Assembly (NCBI RefSeq): GCF_030704535.1
Contig: NC_081822.1
Location: 1,746,001-1,810,000, forward strand
Origin: Vitis vinifera
Lineage: Eukaryota > Streptophyta > Magnoliopsida > Vitales > Vitaceae
Direction of reading: 5' to 3'
Length of the DNA: 64,000 nucleotides
The notes beneath the pieces were generated by a model. That model ran no database searches. It saw nothing but the letters and a program-made list of their open reading frames with translations, and was not told the origin of the DNA. This document shows, piece after piece, positions 49,296 to 59,997 of the stretch. Numbering within the stretch: position 1 is the stretch's first letter; every line of letters begins with the position of its first letter. The position numbers and the translations under genes were made by a program.

Positions 49296-49303
49296 TATAA
49301 ATA
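49296..49303 (+). promoter_or_regulatory. TATA box of the FAD monooxygenase, inside the MULE target duplication
   Basis: TATAAATA lies 118 bases before the start codon, followed by a pyrimidine-rich leader. The first six bases, TATAAA, belong to the right 9-bp target duplication of the Mutator-like element. A second copy of the same TATAAA is stranded at 46069-46074. Confidence 0.75.
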
Positions 49304-49413
49304 TCCTCTTGTAGAGCCGTGCAGAACCACACAGGCTTCTTAGTGCCATCACTTGCCCTCCATCGACTCTCTCTCGACATTTTCTTCTCCCTCAAAGTTC
49401 TACAGGTACTACA

Positions 49414-52400
49414 ATGGAAATGAATGAAGATATTATCATTGTGGGTGCTGGAATAGGGGGCCTGACCACATGTTTAGGACTTCACAGGTACAACAACAGT
49501 CTCATCTCTGTGGTGCTTACCATGATATTTCTAAATGGGTCGTCAGTTCATGATTAGAAACGGTGGTTTCTTTGGCTGGAAATTATTAATTAAAACTCAT
49601 AATTTTGCAGGTTGGGGTTGCGGAGCTTGGTTTTGGAATCATCAGACAGCTTGAGAGTTACAGGATTTGCACTCACAACATGGAAGAATGCTTGGAGGGC
49701 ATTGGATGCTGTAGGCGTCGGTGATTCCATCAGACAACAGCATATGCAAATTCAGGGGTACTGACTTTGCCACCCTTTTCTTCAGCCATGAAGAAAATCT
49801 ACTTATATATCTAATTTCTTCCTTTATCTAATTTATGTTTCAAAGTTTTGTTTTTTCAATATATATTTTTTTCATTTATGGGTGTGTGTTAATTAGAATA
49901 CAGCACTAGTAGTAACTGCTCACTTGGTGCTGCAGGCTCCAGGTTTTTTCTACAATTTCTGGACAGCCTACTTCAGAGATCTCATTCGGAGGCAAATGGT
50001 GAGTAAATTTAGTAAATACTTAAGTGCTTGTTTGACCATTATTTTTTAAAAATAAATATTGGTCGTAGTTAGAAGTTGAATTTGAACAGTTTAGCAGGGT
50101 GTGATAGGATTTGCGAGAATCACCTAATTCTAAGTTGGAGTTTCATTTCATCTTTAATTGCAACTCCTCTTCTGGTTTTTCAATTCTAGTAAGATAGATT
50201 TGGTTGAGACTGTTGAGTCCATCATCATCAACAATTGCCAGCAGTCACTGTCGGCTCCCACTAGTCACGGCCTACCATTGTTTACCTTTTATTTATTTAT
50301 TTTTTTATGTTGATATTTTGGACAGAGGTACTGAATTATTGATGGGAAAGTTAGGTTTTAGGACGATGATGTGAAAAGTATATGATTTTGATAACCTAAG
50401 TATATAAAATATGAGATACAATTATTAATAGATAAAATAATATCTAAAACATGCACTATCTCTTGTTTACTTTTCTTCTTCCCATATTACCCCTAAATTT
50501 CTCTATGTCATCAGAAAATTGTTCTGCTGACTCCCATTATTGATTGTCCAAACCTAGTGCAGTCTTATTTGACCTTTTATATTGGATATGGTATATCTCT
50601 GTGTTCCAAACCAGCCACAAAAATAAGTATTCCGTTACCTGCCTTGAATCTTTGCACCAACATAAAATTGTGCCTTGAAATTATCTTAAGAGTTGGGACA
50701 TGATGCAGGGGAATCCATGAAATTCGCTGTGTAAGAAGGAAGGTGCTACTTGAAACCCTCGAGAGGGAGTTGCCTCGTGGCAGTATCAGGTATTCCTCCA
50801 AGGTGGTTTCCATCCAGGAATCAGGACACTACAAAACCGTGCACCTTGCAGATGGCTCCGTCCTGAAAACTAAGGTGAACTCATCCTGGACTGCGCATGA
50901 AATTAGAACCAATGAAAGGGGTTTTTAGTAGCATGTGGTTTACTATCATATAAATTACCTTGATAGTGTTTCTTGAAGGTCAAAAACAGTGCTTGAAGGT
51001 TGGTTAATCACAGTTTTTAATTGTGTGGGTGTTTGGTAAAATTTATTAATAAATTGACTAAAGTGTATTTTAAGTTAAATTATTCTTAAATTATTAATTT
51101 AAAGTTTATTATTTATTTTTTATTTTAAGTATTAAGATGGTTTGGTAAAATTAATTTAAAATTTATTTTAAGTTATTAAATTATTGTATTTGCCTTCATT
51201 AATTATAATTAATGTTTATTATCATTAATTTTAATTAATATTGATTTTCATTAATTTTAAATACTATTTTTTAATTAAATATTCATATTTAAAGTATTGT
51301 AAATATATAAGATAACTTTAAAATATTTATTATAAAGAATAAGTTATGGATGTTAAATATATTCTCATGTAGATAAATAAAACAATAAATATTTAAAATT
51401 TAGAATAAATTAATCATTTTAATTTAATATTTAAAATTATTTTTAATTTTAAATTATGATATTAAATTATTTTATCAAATATGTTTAATTTATTTAATAA
51501 CTTAAGTTATTAAATTACTTTGAGTCATTAAAAATGATTTATCAAACACTCGTGTAGAGAATAAAACTTTCCGACTTCAAGTGGTGGTTGAAAGTTAAAT
51601 AACTTAAATCTAACTTTTAAACGGCAACTTTTTAAAAGTTGTATTTGCTTATTTTTAAAATATAGTGCCCAAAGCACAATTGAAGTAGAGCCTAAGCTAA
51701 AAGCAAAATTGAAAGCTATCCATACGGACTACAGAGCTCTAGTAATCCTACTTTGTTTTTGAATTTTAAGGTGTTAATCGGCTGCGATGGAGTTAATTCA
51801 CTTGTAGCGAATTGGCTGGGTCTTGACAAACCGGTTGATTCCGGGCGTTCAGCCGTTAGAGGCCTTGTGGAGTTCCCAGATGGTCATGGATTGGAGCCCA
51901 AATTCCGTCAACACTTTGGAAATGGCGTTCGCCATGGGGTTATACCGTGTGGCCCCACTACCTTGTATTGGTTTCTCACTTTTGCTCCATCTGTCCACGG
52001 TAAGCCAGTCCATCCATGGAACTACTTTTTTTAAGTCTTAGCCGCCACCCTAAACTCATAAATATTCAGTTCTGATTTCGTCCTCTTTTTACTCCGTGTG
52101 TGGTTGTATACGAGCATGCAGGCGTAGACACTGAGGAAATGGATCAGAACCCAGCTAAGATGAAGGATTTTGTATTAAGTAAGCTTGGGAAAGTGCCCCA
52201 ACATATAGAAAATGTGTTTGAGAAAACTGCATTGGACTGTATGTCCTGCTCTCCATTAAAGTTTAGGCTACCATGGAAAGTAGCAACAGGCCATATCTAC
52301 AAGGGCAATGTTTGTGTAGCAGGCGACGCGCTTCATCCGATGACACCTGATATCGGACAAGGGGGATGCTCTGCGATGGAAGATGGCGTTGTTCTGGCGA

Positions 52401-52681
52401 GGTGCCTTGGAGAAGTCTTACTGAGAAAACCCACCAGGGAAGATGGAGAAGGAAAAGATGAGGAATGTTACAAGAGGATCAGCGAGGGATTGGAGAAGTA
52501 TGCAAAAGAGAGGAGATGGAGAAGTTTCAAGCTGATCACTACTGCATATGTGGTGGGTCTCATACAGGAGAGTGACTGGAAAGTGGTGAGATTCTTGAGA
52601 GAAAAGTTTCTGTCGGGATTCTTGGCTAACCTCTTCTTGAGGATGGGTGATTTTGATTGCGGGCAACTCAGCATTTCTTAA
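49414..52681 (+). CDS. FAD-dependent monooxygenase (MO1/zeaxanthin-epoxidase-like)
   Basis: Group A flavoprotein monooxygenase expected to hydroxylate a small aromatic or related substrate using FAD, NAD(P)H and O2. Six exons: 49414-49487, 49611-49757, 49936-49998, 50709-50874, 51771-51999 and 52122-52681. Borders are GT-AG and phases consistent, giving 412 residues, normal for the family. The FAD dinucleotide fold is at the N-terminus (G11-A-G13-I-G-G16). The DG motif is CDGVNS with D156-G157. The second FAD-binding GD motif is G294-D295-A-L-H-P, followed by the flavin-contacting [12 protein letters not shown]. It matches plant proteins of the Arabidopsis MO1 type; the substrate is unknown. 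Intron 4 is about 900 bases and AT-rich. A poly(A) signal AATAAA is at 52744. The promoter was altered by the Mutator-like insertion just upstream. Confidence 0.93.
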
Positions 52682-52743
52682 TGTTTGCTTTGGTGTACTG
52701 TATAAAAACTAGTCAGCTATTCATCCATGTTGGTCCAATCAGC

Positions 52744-52749
52744 AATAAA
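52744..52749 (+). terminator. Poly(A) signal of the FAD monooxygenase
   Basis: AATAAA 63 bases after the stop codon. Confidence 0.5.
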
Positions 52750-52784
52750 AGATTACAGAAACCATATAGGCATATGTACGTGGA

Positions 52785-53068
52785 AATGGGAAATGGGAAT
52801 GAATGTTTTGTTTCCATTCCCATTCCTCCTTAAATAAGAATGGATTGGAAGGAATAAGAATGGATTTTGAGGATTCCAAATCTTCATTGAATAAGAATGA
52901 ATTTAATTTTCCAATTCTTGCATTTGGATGTATTTAGGAATTTAAGGTTGGAGTAATTATTGTTTTTTTTTTATTTTAATGTTAAAATATTTATTTCCAT
53001 TTTTAAAAAACCTTTCACATTTTGTATAGTTTTTAAAATAATTTCAATTCTTGTATTTGAACGTATTT
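52785..53068. repeat. Old Harbinger-like fragment with an internal 134-base tandem duplication
   Basis: The GGGAATGAATGTTTTGTTTCCATTCC region resembles the left part of the element at 56821. Within it, units starting at 52912 and 53046 repeat CAATTCTTG(C/T)ATTTG and TATTTAGGA. The second unit is split by the solo LTR at 53074 and resumes after 54457. Confidence 0.6.
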
Positions 53069-54457
53069 AGGAGTGTTAGAAAAATTAGGTTAATCCAATC
53101 TATGGTAATCACCCTAGAAGGGAGGGGGGTGGAGGTGAAAAAGGTAATGGTTTTTTTTTTTTTTTTTTTTGCAAATTTAAATTAAGTGAATGTAAGAGAC
53201 AAATATATACAGGTATATAATAAAACAATATAAAAACAATTTGCATATAAAATAAAAGAGTAGGGAAGAGAGAATACAAACACAAGATTTTATAGTGGTT
53301 CGACGTAACCTGACCTACATCCACTCTCCTCTAACTTCAATCCCAAGCTTGAGATTCCATTAATTCAAGGCTTCCAAACCAAGCCTTCAAGTAATACAAT
53401 TAGATTATGGTTCCAGTCCATCCTCTTGGACTTTTGGCTCCAAGCACCTTTTACAAACCTTAAAAGATATCTCACTTTTGAACCCCTCAAGTGATACCCC
53501 ACACTTGAGAATCTTCCTCTTAAAGATATAAAAATAACTGATCTCACAAAATCCTAGTACAAAAACTTTAAGCTCAAATGATACTAGAAAACTATGATTG
53601 AATGGTATACTAAAATTATGAAAGTTTTAGAACAATGGTGCACTCAAAACACTCTTCCAAGGCTCAAATGCATTCAAGAAAGGTTTGGGAAGGTTAAACT
53701 CATGAAACAATGAAGATTAAAGTATTTTTATAGAAGAAAAAAACCAAACTAGCCGTTGGGGGTTCGACTGGTCGAGCTGGGGGTTGACCAGTCGATTAAC
53801 CGTTAGCATTTAATACTTGACAAGTGACCGTTGGACCTCGACTAGACCTCAACTAGACCTCGACCGTATCTCAATCAGTTAAGGTTCAATCTTGACCGGT
53901 TGAACAACCGTTTTACAAGAAAGAGAAAGTTTTTTGCACCTTTAACCAGTTGAGCTGGGGGTCGACCTGGACCTCGACCGATTGAGCTGGGGATTGACCC
54001 AAACCTAGACCGGTTGAGTTGGCGGTCAACCGATTCCTCATCCGGTTCAACTGGTTGAGTTGTTTTTGGTTCAACAACCAATTTTTTCCAACTTAAAACA
54101 AGTTTGAAAACATTTGACACGAGGTTTTAGTTGAAAACATGAAATCATTCAATTTTTAAAATATTTAAAACAAAATAACTCTTTGATGATTTTGGTGCAT
54201 AAGTAAAGAATGTAATACATGAAAATCCTAATTCACCAACAACCTTACAAATAGATCTTATGAAGTTTGAGTCTTGAAAAACACTTTTCTTTGAGGTCTT
54301 TTTCTTCTTCATGATTTCTTTTTGATTTGATTTGTTTTTGTGATTGCCACTTTGGAAATCGTCTTGCCTAATCACACTTGAAATATAATCATTAGTTCTA
54401 AACCTTGTTTTGTTATTATCAAAACCGAGATTAATCAAACTTTGGTTTCACAAGGAG
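53069..54457 (-). mobile_element. Solo LTR (1379 bp) with 5-bp target duplication
   Basis: On the minus strand the LTR begins TGTGAAACC and ends TTCTAACA (53074-54452). The perfect duplication AGGAG flanks it (53069-53073 and 54453-54457). No internal retrotransposon sequence remains, so this is a product of LTR-LTR recombination. It contains a T tract at about 53150-53170 and many degenerate CCGGTTGA/GTCGACC words at 53760-54070. A 97-codon frame in it (54145-54438) matches one in the other solo LTR and is LTR sequence, not a gene. Confidence 0.93.
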
Positions 54458-55047
54458 TTTAAGGTTGGAATAATAATAATTATTTTTAATTTCAATATTA
54501 AAATATTTATTTTCAATTCTAAAAAACCTCTCACACATGGCATAGTTTTTTTTTTTTTTTTTGAAAAAGACTATTTTGATGTGTGATTTAAAAACAATTT
54601 TGTTTTAAAATTTTATACTATTGTTTGATATTCTTGAGAAACATTTTTTAAAAACAAAGTAAGAAGTTTAATAATTTTTAAAGATAATTTGAAACTTAAA
54701 AGTATATATATAATGACTATAAAAATTAATAAACATAATTAATGTTTTAATTTTTTTTAATAAATCTTCTAATTTATAAGAATAATTTGAAATTCAAAAT
54801 TTGATTAATTAATTATAGATTAAATAAAAAAAATTTAGAATAAAATTTTTTGCAATACAATGTCCTTACTTGAGTACTAAAGTTATGACATATAATGAAA
54901 ATTTTGACTCATTTATTCCTTAACAATTATTTTTTTAATTCATTTAAAATAAAATAGTATTAACAATTATTGATTTCAAATTATTATTATTTATTTTTAA
55001 TAAAATAAATCAATTATGCTTTGATAAGATATTAATATCCACATTTT
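54458..55047. other. AT-rich spacer between the two solo LTRs
   Basis: Continuation of the old Harbinger-like fragment for the first 100 bases, then A/T-rich sequence without recognisable features. Confidence 0.5.
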
Positions 55048-56368
55048 TATAATGTGAAACCAATGTTTGGTTAATCTCGGTTTTGATAATAACAAAATAA
55101 AGTTTAGAACTAATGATTATATTTCAAGTATGATTAGACAAGATGATTTCCAAAGTGGTAATCACAAAGACAAATCAAGTCAAAAAGAAATCATGAAGAA
55201 AAAGACCACCTCAAAGAAAAGTGTTTTTCAAGACCCAAGCTTTATAAGATCTCTTTGTGAGGTTGTTGGTGCACTAGGATTTTCATGCATTACATTCTTT
55301 ACTTATGTACCGAAATCATCAAAGAGTTATTTTGTTTTAAATATTTTTAAAATTTGATGATTTCATGTTTTCAACTAAAACCTTATGTCAAATGTTTTTC
55401 AAAATTGTTTAAAAGGTTTTAAGTTAAAAAAGTTGGTTTTTTGAGCCAAAAACGGCTTAACCGGTTGAACCGGATGAGGAACCGGTCGACCGCTAGCTCA
55501 ACCAGTCAAGGTATGAATAGTAATCGGTCGACCTCCAACTCAACCGGTCAATGGTGTAAACAGTAACTAGTCGACCCTCAGCTCAATTGGTCAAGGGTGT
55601 AGAAAAAATTCTCTTTATTTCAGAACGGTTGTTCAACTGGTCAAGGTTGAACCTCAACCGGTTGAGGTCCGGTCGAAATCCAACAGTCACTTGCCAAGCA
55701 TTAAATGTTAACATCTAGTTAACTGGTCGAACCCCCAACGACTAGTTTGGTTTTTTTTTTTTCTATAAAAATGCTCTAATCTTTATTGTTTTAAGAGCTT
55801 AACATTCCTAAACCTTTCTTGAATATATTTGAGTCTTGGAAGAGTGTTTTTTAGTGCACCATTATTCTAAAACTTGCATATCTTTAGTGTACTATTCAAT
55901 CCTAGTTTCCTAGTATCATTTGAGTTTAAAGTTTTTGTACTAGGATTTTGTTAGATCATTTATTTATAAATCTTTGAGAGAAAGTTTTTCTAGTGCATGG
56001 TATCACTTGAGGGATTATTCAAGAGTGTGATATCTCTTGAGAAGTGTAAAGGGTGTTCGGAGCCAAAAGTCCAAGAGGGTGAATTGGAACCATAATCTAA
56101 TTGTATTGCTTGAAAGCTTGGTTTGGAAGTCTTGAATTAATGGAATTTCAAGTTAGGGATTGAAGCTAGAGGAGAGTGAATGTAGGCCGGGTTGCGCCAA
56201 ACCACTATAAAATCTTGTGTTTGCATTCTCTCTTCCCCACTCTTTTAATTTATATGCAATTGTCTTTATATTATTTATTATATACTTGCATATAATTGTC
56301 TCTTACATTCATCCCCCTTTTAGGATGATTACCATAGGTTGGATTAACCTAATTTTTCTAACATATAA
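55048..56368 (+). mobile_element. Solo LTR (1311 bp), same family, opposite orientation
   Basis: The LTR at 55053-56363 begins TGTGAAACC and ends TTCTAACA, flanked by the perfect duplication TATAA (55048-55052 and 56364-56368). It is homologous along its whole length to the LTR at 53074-54452 but inverted, forming a 1.3-kb inverted repeat with a 600-base loop. Different target duplications prove two independent insertions. Confidence 0.93.
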
Positions 56369-56817
56369 TATTTGTGAAAATATAATTTATGATTTTATTA
56401 TAATACTAATATTCATATTTTATTTAAAACTATTTATATTTTAATTTATTTATAATTACAAAACTTTCTTTTTAATAAGACTTGAATTAAAGTTAGTTTA
56501 TATTATATAAATAGAATTTACTTCTTTTTTATTTTTTATTTATTTTTACACAATCTAAATAAAAAAATTTTAAAAAATAATTTATCAAAAAAAGTTTTTG
56601 ATTTTAAAAATTTGTAAAATGATTTTAAAAATAAGTTATACTAGGAAATCAAAATACCTTATACATGAATTGAAATACCATTTATAAGTGAAGTTTCTTT
56701 TTCTTTGAAATCATTCTTGATTTTATTCCCAGTCTCACTTAAATTATTTAAATGGGGAATGGATAAGAAAAGGAATGAAAACACATTCTTAATTCTCATT
56801 CCTACTTATCAAATATC

Positions 56818-58572
56818 TTAGGGGGTGTTTGGTACGTCGGAATAGGGAATGGAAATAATATTTTGTTTCCTTTCCTATTTCTTAGTGGAATGGAATGAAT
56901 TTGATGATTCCATTTCTAGCATTTGGATGAACTTAGGAATGCAAGATTAGAATGATTATTTGTTTCCATTCCAATGTTTGATAATAATAGGAATGGAAAT
57001 GAAAAAGAAATAAATTTACAATAATATCCTTACATATAATTTAAAATATTTTTTTATTTTTACTTTTATTTTAAAAAAATAAATTTTGAGAGGTTTTTTG
57101 TTATTAAATAATAAGACTAAAAAATATATATATATACTCAATAAATAAAAAATTAACCATAAAAAATCGTATAACCCTAATGCACAAATATTCAATTATT
57201 ATTTTTATTAAAAATTTGAATAATTTGTCATGCTTAAGTAGTTATAAAATTATATTTTAAAAAAAAATATTTTGAGAGGTTTTTTGTTATTAAATAATAA
57301 GACTAAAAAATATATATATACTCAATAAATAAAAAATTAACCATAAAAAATCGTATAACCCTAATGCACAAATATTCAATTATTATTTTTATTAAAAATT
57401 TGAATAATTTGTCATGCTTAAGTAGTTATAAAATTATATTTAAAAAAAAAATATTTATTATAATATTTAAATTCTCAAAGCTAACAAATGTTTTTCCTAT
57501 TTTCAAAAAAGGAAATAAAAGTACTCAAATTTATTCTAATTTTCAACCAGTATCATATCCGATAAAATCAATAACCTTAAAAAATTTTAATATTTGTTTT
57601 TTTTTATCAAAATTTTAAATAATTTGTCATGCAAAAAAAGCTATAGAATCCATAAATGAAGAGATCTTGACTGTGGCCCATGCTAAAGTTCCAAAATGAG
57701 TCGGAAACGCAGCAGATTTTATGCGAGACAACAGAATCCATAGCTTTAACTAGGAAAGGAAGACTCCGATAATAATAAACAAAGGGGAAAAAAAACCAAA
57801 AGTTTTGTTTTTGTTTGTTTTTATTTTTTTATTTTTTTCCTAACCATTAAAAATTTTCAATATTGTAAACACGTGAAATCGAAAAATCTTTTTCCAACCA
57901 TTTCAATTTTTCTCTCCAGTTTCCATTAATACAAGATAAAGAAACATCAAAGATTACAAACATAAATTAATAAAAAAAAAATTAATCGATTTATAGAGAA
58001 GAAGAAACACATATAAAGAAGTAGAAGAAAAAAGAAAAAATAAGGTAAACCTGATCGAAGATGTAGAAGAGAGTTTTCAGAACCTAGCTGCAGCAAACAA
58101 TGACAAATCCTAAATCCAACAATCAAAATGAACATCCAAAACCCTATAAATTAGAAATTGATTTTTTTTAAAAAAATATAGTGGAAGGTTTAATTGATTC
58201 AATTTGGAAGAATCACTTATTGTAGAGAATTGGATGATGAGTGGGTCTCTAGCTTTGCAAAGAAGATAAGAAGTGGATGATGAATGGATCTCTACCTTTA
58301 CAAAGAAGATAAACATCGGGTTTGAAGAACAAGATAAAAGGGTAAAATAGTAATTTAGGTTATTTTATATTATCAAATAGGTTTAATGAATCAGAATACC
58401 ACCTACTTTTAATGAATGCAAATCCGACTCATAAGTTGGATTTGATTTCTGCCGGAATAATTTTTTATTTCATTTCTGCCTTCTTAACATTTATCCAAAC
58501 ATAGGAATAAGGGAGAAAAGGAATGAGATGTCTATTCCCACTCCTTATTCCCGTGTACCAAACACCCCCTTA
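56818..58572. mobile_element. Non-autonomous PIF/Harbinger-like element (1749 bp)
   Basis: The TTA target triplet lies on both sides (56818-56820 and 58570-58572). Terminal inverted repeats start GGGGGTGTTTGGTAC and read inwards into GGAATA-rich sequence at both ends. A 3-bp TTA duplication and this terminus are typical of PIF/Harbinger. No transposase was seen. Internal duplications lie at 57084-57455 and at about 58230-58315, where GATGATGA and CAAAGAAGATAA recur at a spacing of about 42 bases. Confidence 0.85.
57084..57455. repeat. Two-copy tandem duplication of 186 bases
   Basis: TTTTGAGAGGTTTTTTG starts at 57084 and again at 57270. The units are nearly identical and differ mainly in TA-repeat length. 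It lies inside the Harbinger-like element. Confidence 0.9.
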
Positions 58573-59465
58573 AAGAATTCATCATTCGGGATTCTGATTG
58601 ACATTGTTTATTTATTTATTTATTTATTATTATTGTTATTATTATTATTAATTTAAAGAATAAAATTCAATTTGAAAATTTAAATATGTATAATAAATTT
58701 TTTGATCTACCAAGATATTTTTGTTTATTTTTCTAGGTTCCTAAGAAGTAGAAGACTCTAAAAGCATTTAAAACTAAAAATTTATTTTGAAAACATATTT
58801 TAGAAAAACTATTTTTACTCCAAATTTGGTTAATGTATTTTGAATTTGTAAAACTATTTTTATGTTTTTAGAAAAAAGACATTTTCCAAAAGAAGCTCTT
58901 TTAAGTTGACTTTAAGTTTAAATTATATTTAATATATTCACTTAAAACTTATTATTTAATTCTTACTTTAGATATTAAAGTTATTTGATAAAATTAATTT
59001 AAAATCTATTTTAAATCATCAAATTAACATATTTATCTTTATAAATTATTATTAGGGTAAAAGAGATTGAGTAACAATAGAGGTTGTGAATTATTAAAAT
59101 CTATCATTGAAGTAATTAAAACAAATGAGAAGAAAAATGTTAAATGAAAATGTGGATTTAAAAACAAATTAATTGTTTTTACTTATTACTGAAAATTATT
59201 TTTTACTTTAAGTCATATCATCAAGTTATTTTACCAAACATACTGAATTTACTTAATAACTTAATTTATTAAGTTATTAAGTTGGTTTACCCAAGGTATA
59301 AGTTTTAAAAAATTAAGCAAAAATTCAGTTTAATATAAAGGAAAATAATATTCATCATGTGAAAAATGACATTTTTACAATGAAAAAAAAGAAGAAGAGA
59401 AAAAGAGAATGAATTTTCAACCAAGCATAGCAGGATCAGGGGAATTGCCTTCGAATGAATTAGGC
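58573..59465. other. AT-rich intergenic DNA upstream of RPN3
   Basis: A simple TTTA/TTA repeat is at about 58607-58650. No gene seen. The last part leads into the RPN3 promoter. Confidence 0.5.
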
Positions 59466-59565
59466 TGGGCTCGACCAACCGAACCAATAATTATCCATTG
59501 GTTTTGGCCTGATTTTGTGGATGCTAGCCCACAGCCCAACAGTCCCAACAGGCCCAACAGGCCCA
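59466..59565 (+). promoter_or_regulatory. RPN3 promoter cluster of TGGGC/GCCCA motifs
   Basis: One TGGGC at 59466-59470 and four GCCCA motifs between about 59527 and 59565, two of them inside a GGCCCAACA direct repeat. TGGGC is the proteasome-related cis element bound by NAC53/NAC78 in Arabidopsis, and TGGGCC is also the site II element of housekeeping promoters. The position 430-530 bases before the start codon, ahead of a leader intron, suits a promoter. Confidence 0.5.
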
Positions 59566-59695
59566 AGGCAAACTCATTGTTTTTTCATTTTCGGTTCCAT
59601 GATCTTCTCACTAAATAGTTTTTCCTCTCTTTGTTCCTTTTTACTTGCAGAGAAAGAAAACAGAGCAGCAAAGCACAGTCGCTCCAAACCCTAGG

Positions 59696-59703
59696 TTTTC
59701 TGC
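59696..59703 (+). promoter_or_regulatory. Telo-box in the RPN3 leader
   Basis: AAACCCTA in the 5' leader exon, which ends at 59723 with a GTAAGT donor. The leader intron runs 59724-59985. Telo-boxes are common near transcription starts of plant housekeeping genes. Confidence 0.45.
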
Positions 59704-59997
59704 ATCGGACTTACCCCAGATTTGTAAGTGGTCTCTTCAGATTCGTTGTTCAGCAATTTCTCAGCCTTTGCTTCCACGGTAGTGCGCAAGAACTAAAAAA
59801 AAAATTCTTTTTATTTTTTATTTTTTTGTCTCTTGATTTTTCATTTAATGTTCCTTTTGGTTGCTAAGAAATCGTAGGAAAAGAAAAGGAAATTTGGAAT
59901 TCTTATTTAACTGTATTGCAATCTCCCGTTTTCTCAGCAGTCAAATGGTCGGTTTTAAGTCGTTTTATTTTTTCGATCTCGGCAGGGTTTAGAGAAG

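Larger units (their letters stand above)
46066..49301. mobile_element. Non-autonomous Mutator-like element (3218 bp) with 9-bp target duplication
   Basis: The perfect 9-bp direct repeat TTGTATAAA flanks it (46066-46074 and 49293-49301). Inside are terminal inverted repeats of about 68 bases (46075-46142 and 49224-49292) that begin GGGAGAATTACCC and share GCTGGGGGAAA and GGGTGGGTAAATTTGATAAT. Long inverted repeats plus a 9-bp duplication define Mutator-like elements. No transposase frame is present. Cargo: a 2.5-copy 328-bp tandem array, a triple 15-mer, a Gly/Trp/Arg-rich gene fragment and an unrelated dispersed-repeat-like segment at about 48815-49116. It inserted 112 bases upstream of the FAD monooxygenase start codon. 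Confidence 0.93.

Noticed and set aside
54145-54438. A 97-codon frame also found at 55067-55357 on the other strand, suggesting a conserved protein
   Set aside because: Both lie inside solo LTRs of the same family; the similarity reflects LTR homology.
53074-56363. A single rearranged LTR retrotransposon with inverted LTRs
   Set aside because: Each LTR has its own different perfect 5-bp target duplication and no coding sequence lies between them.
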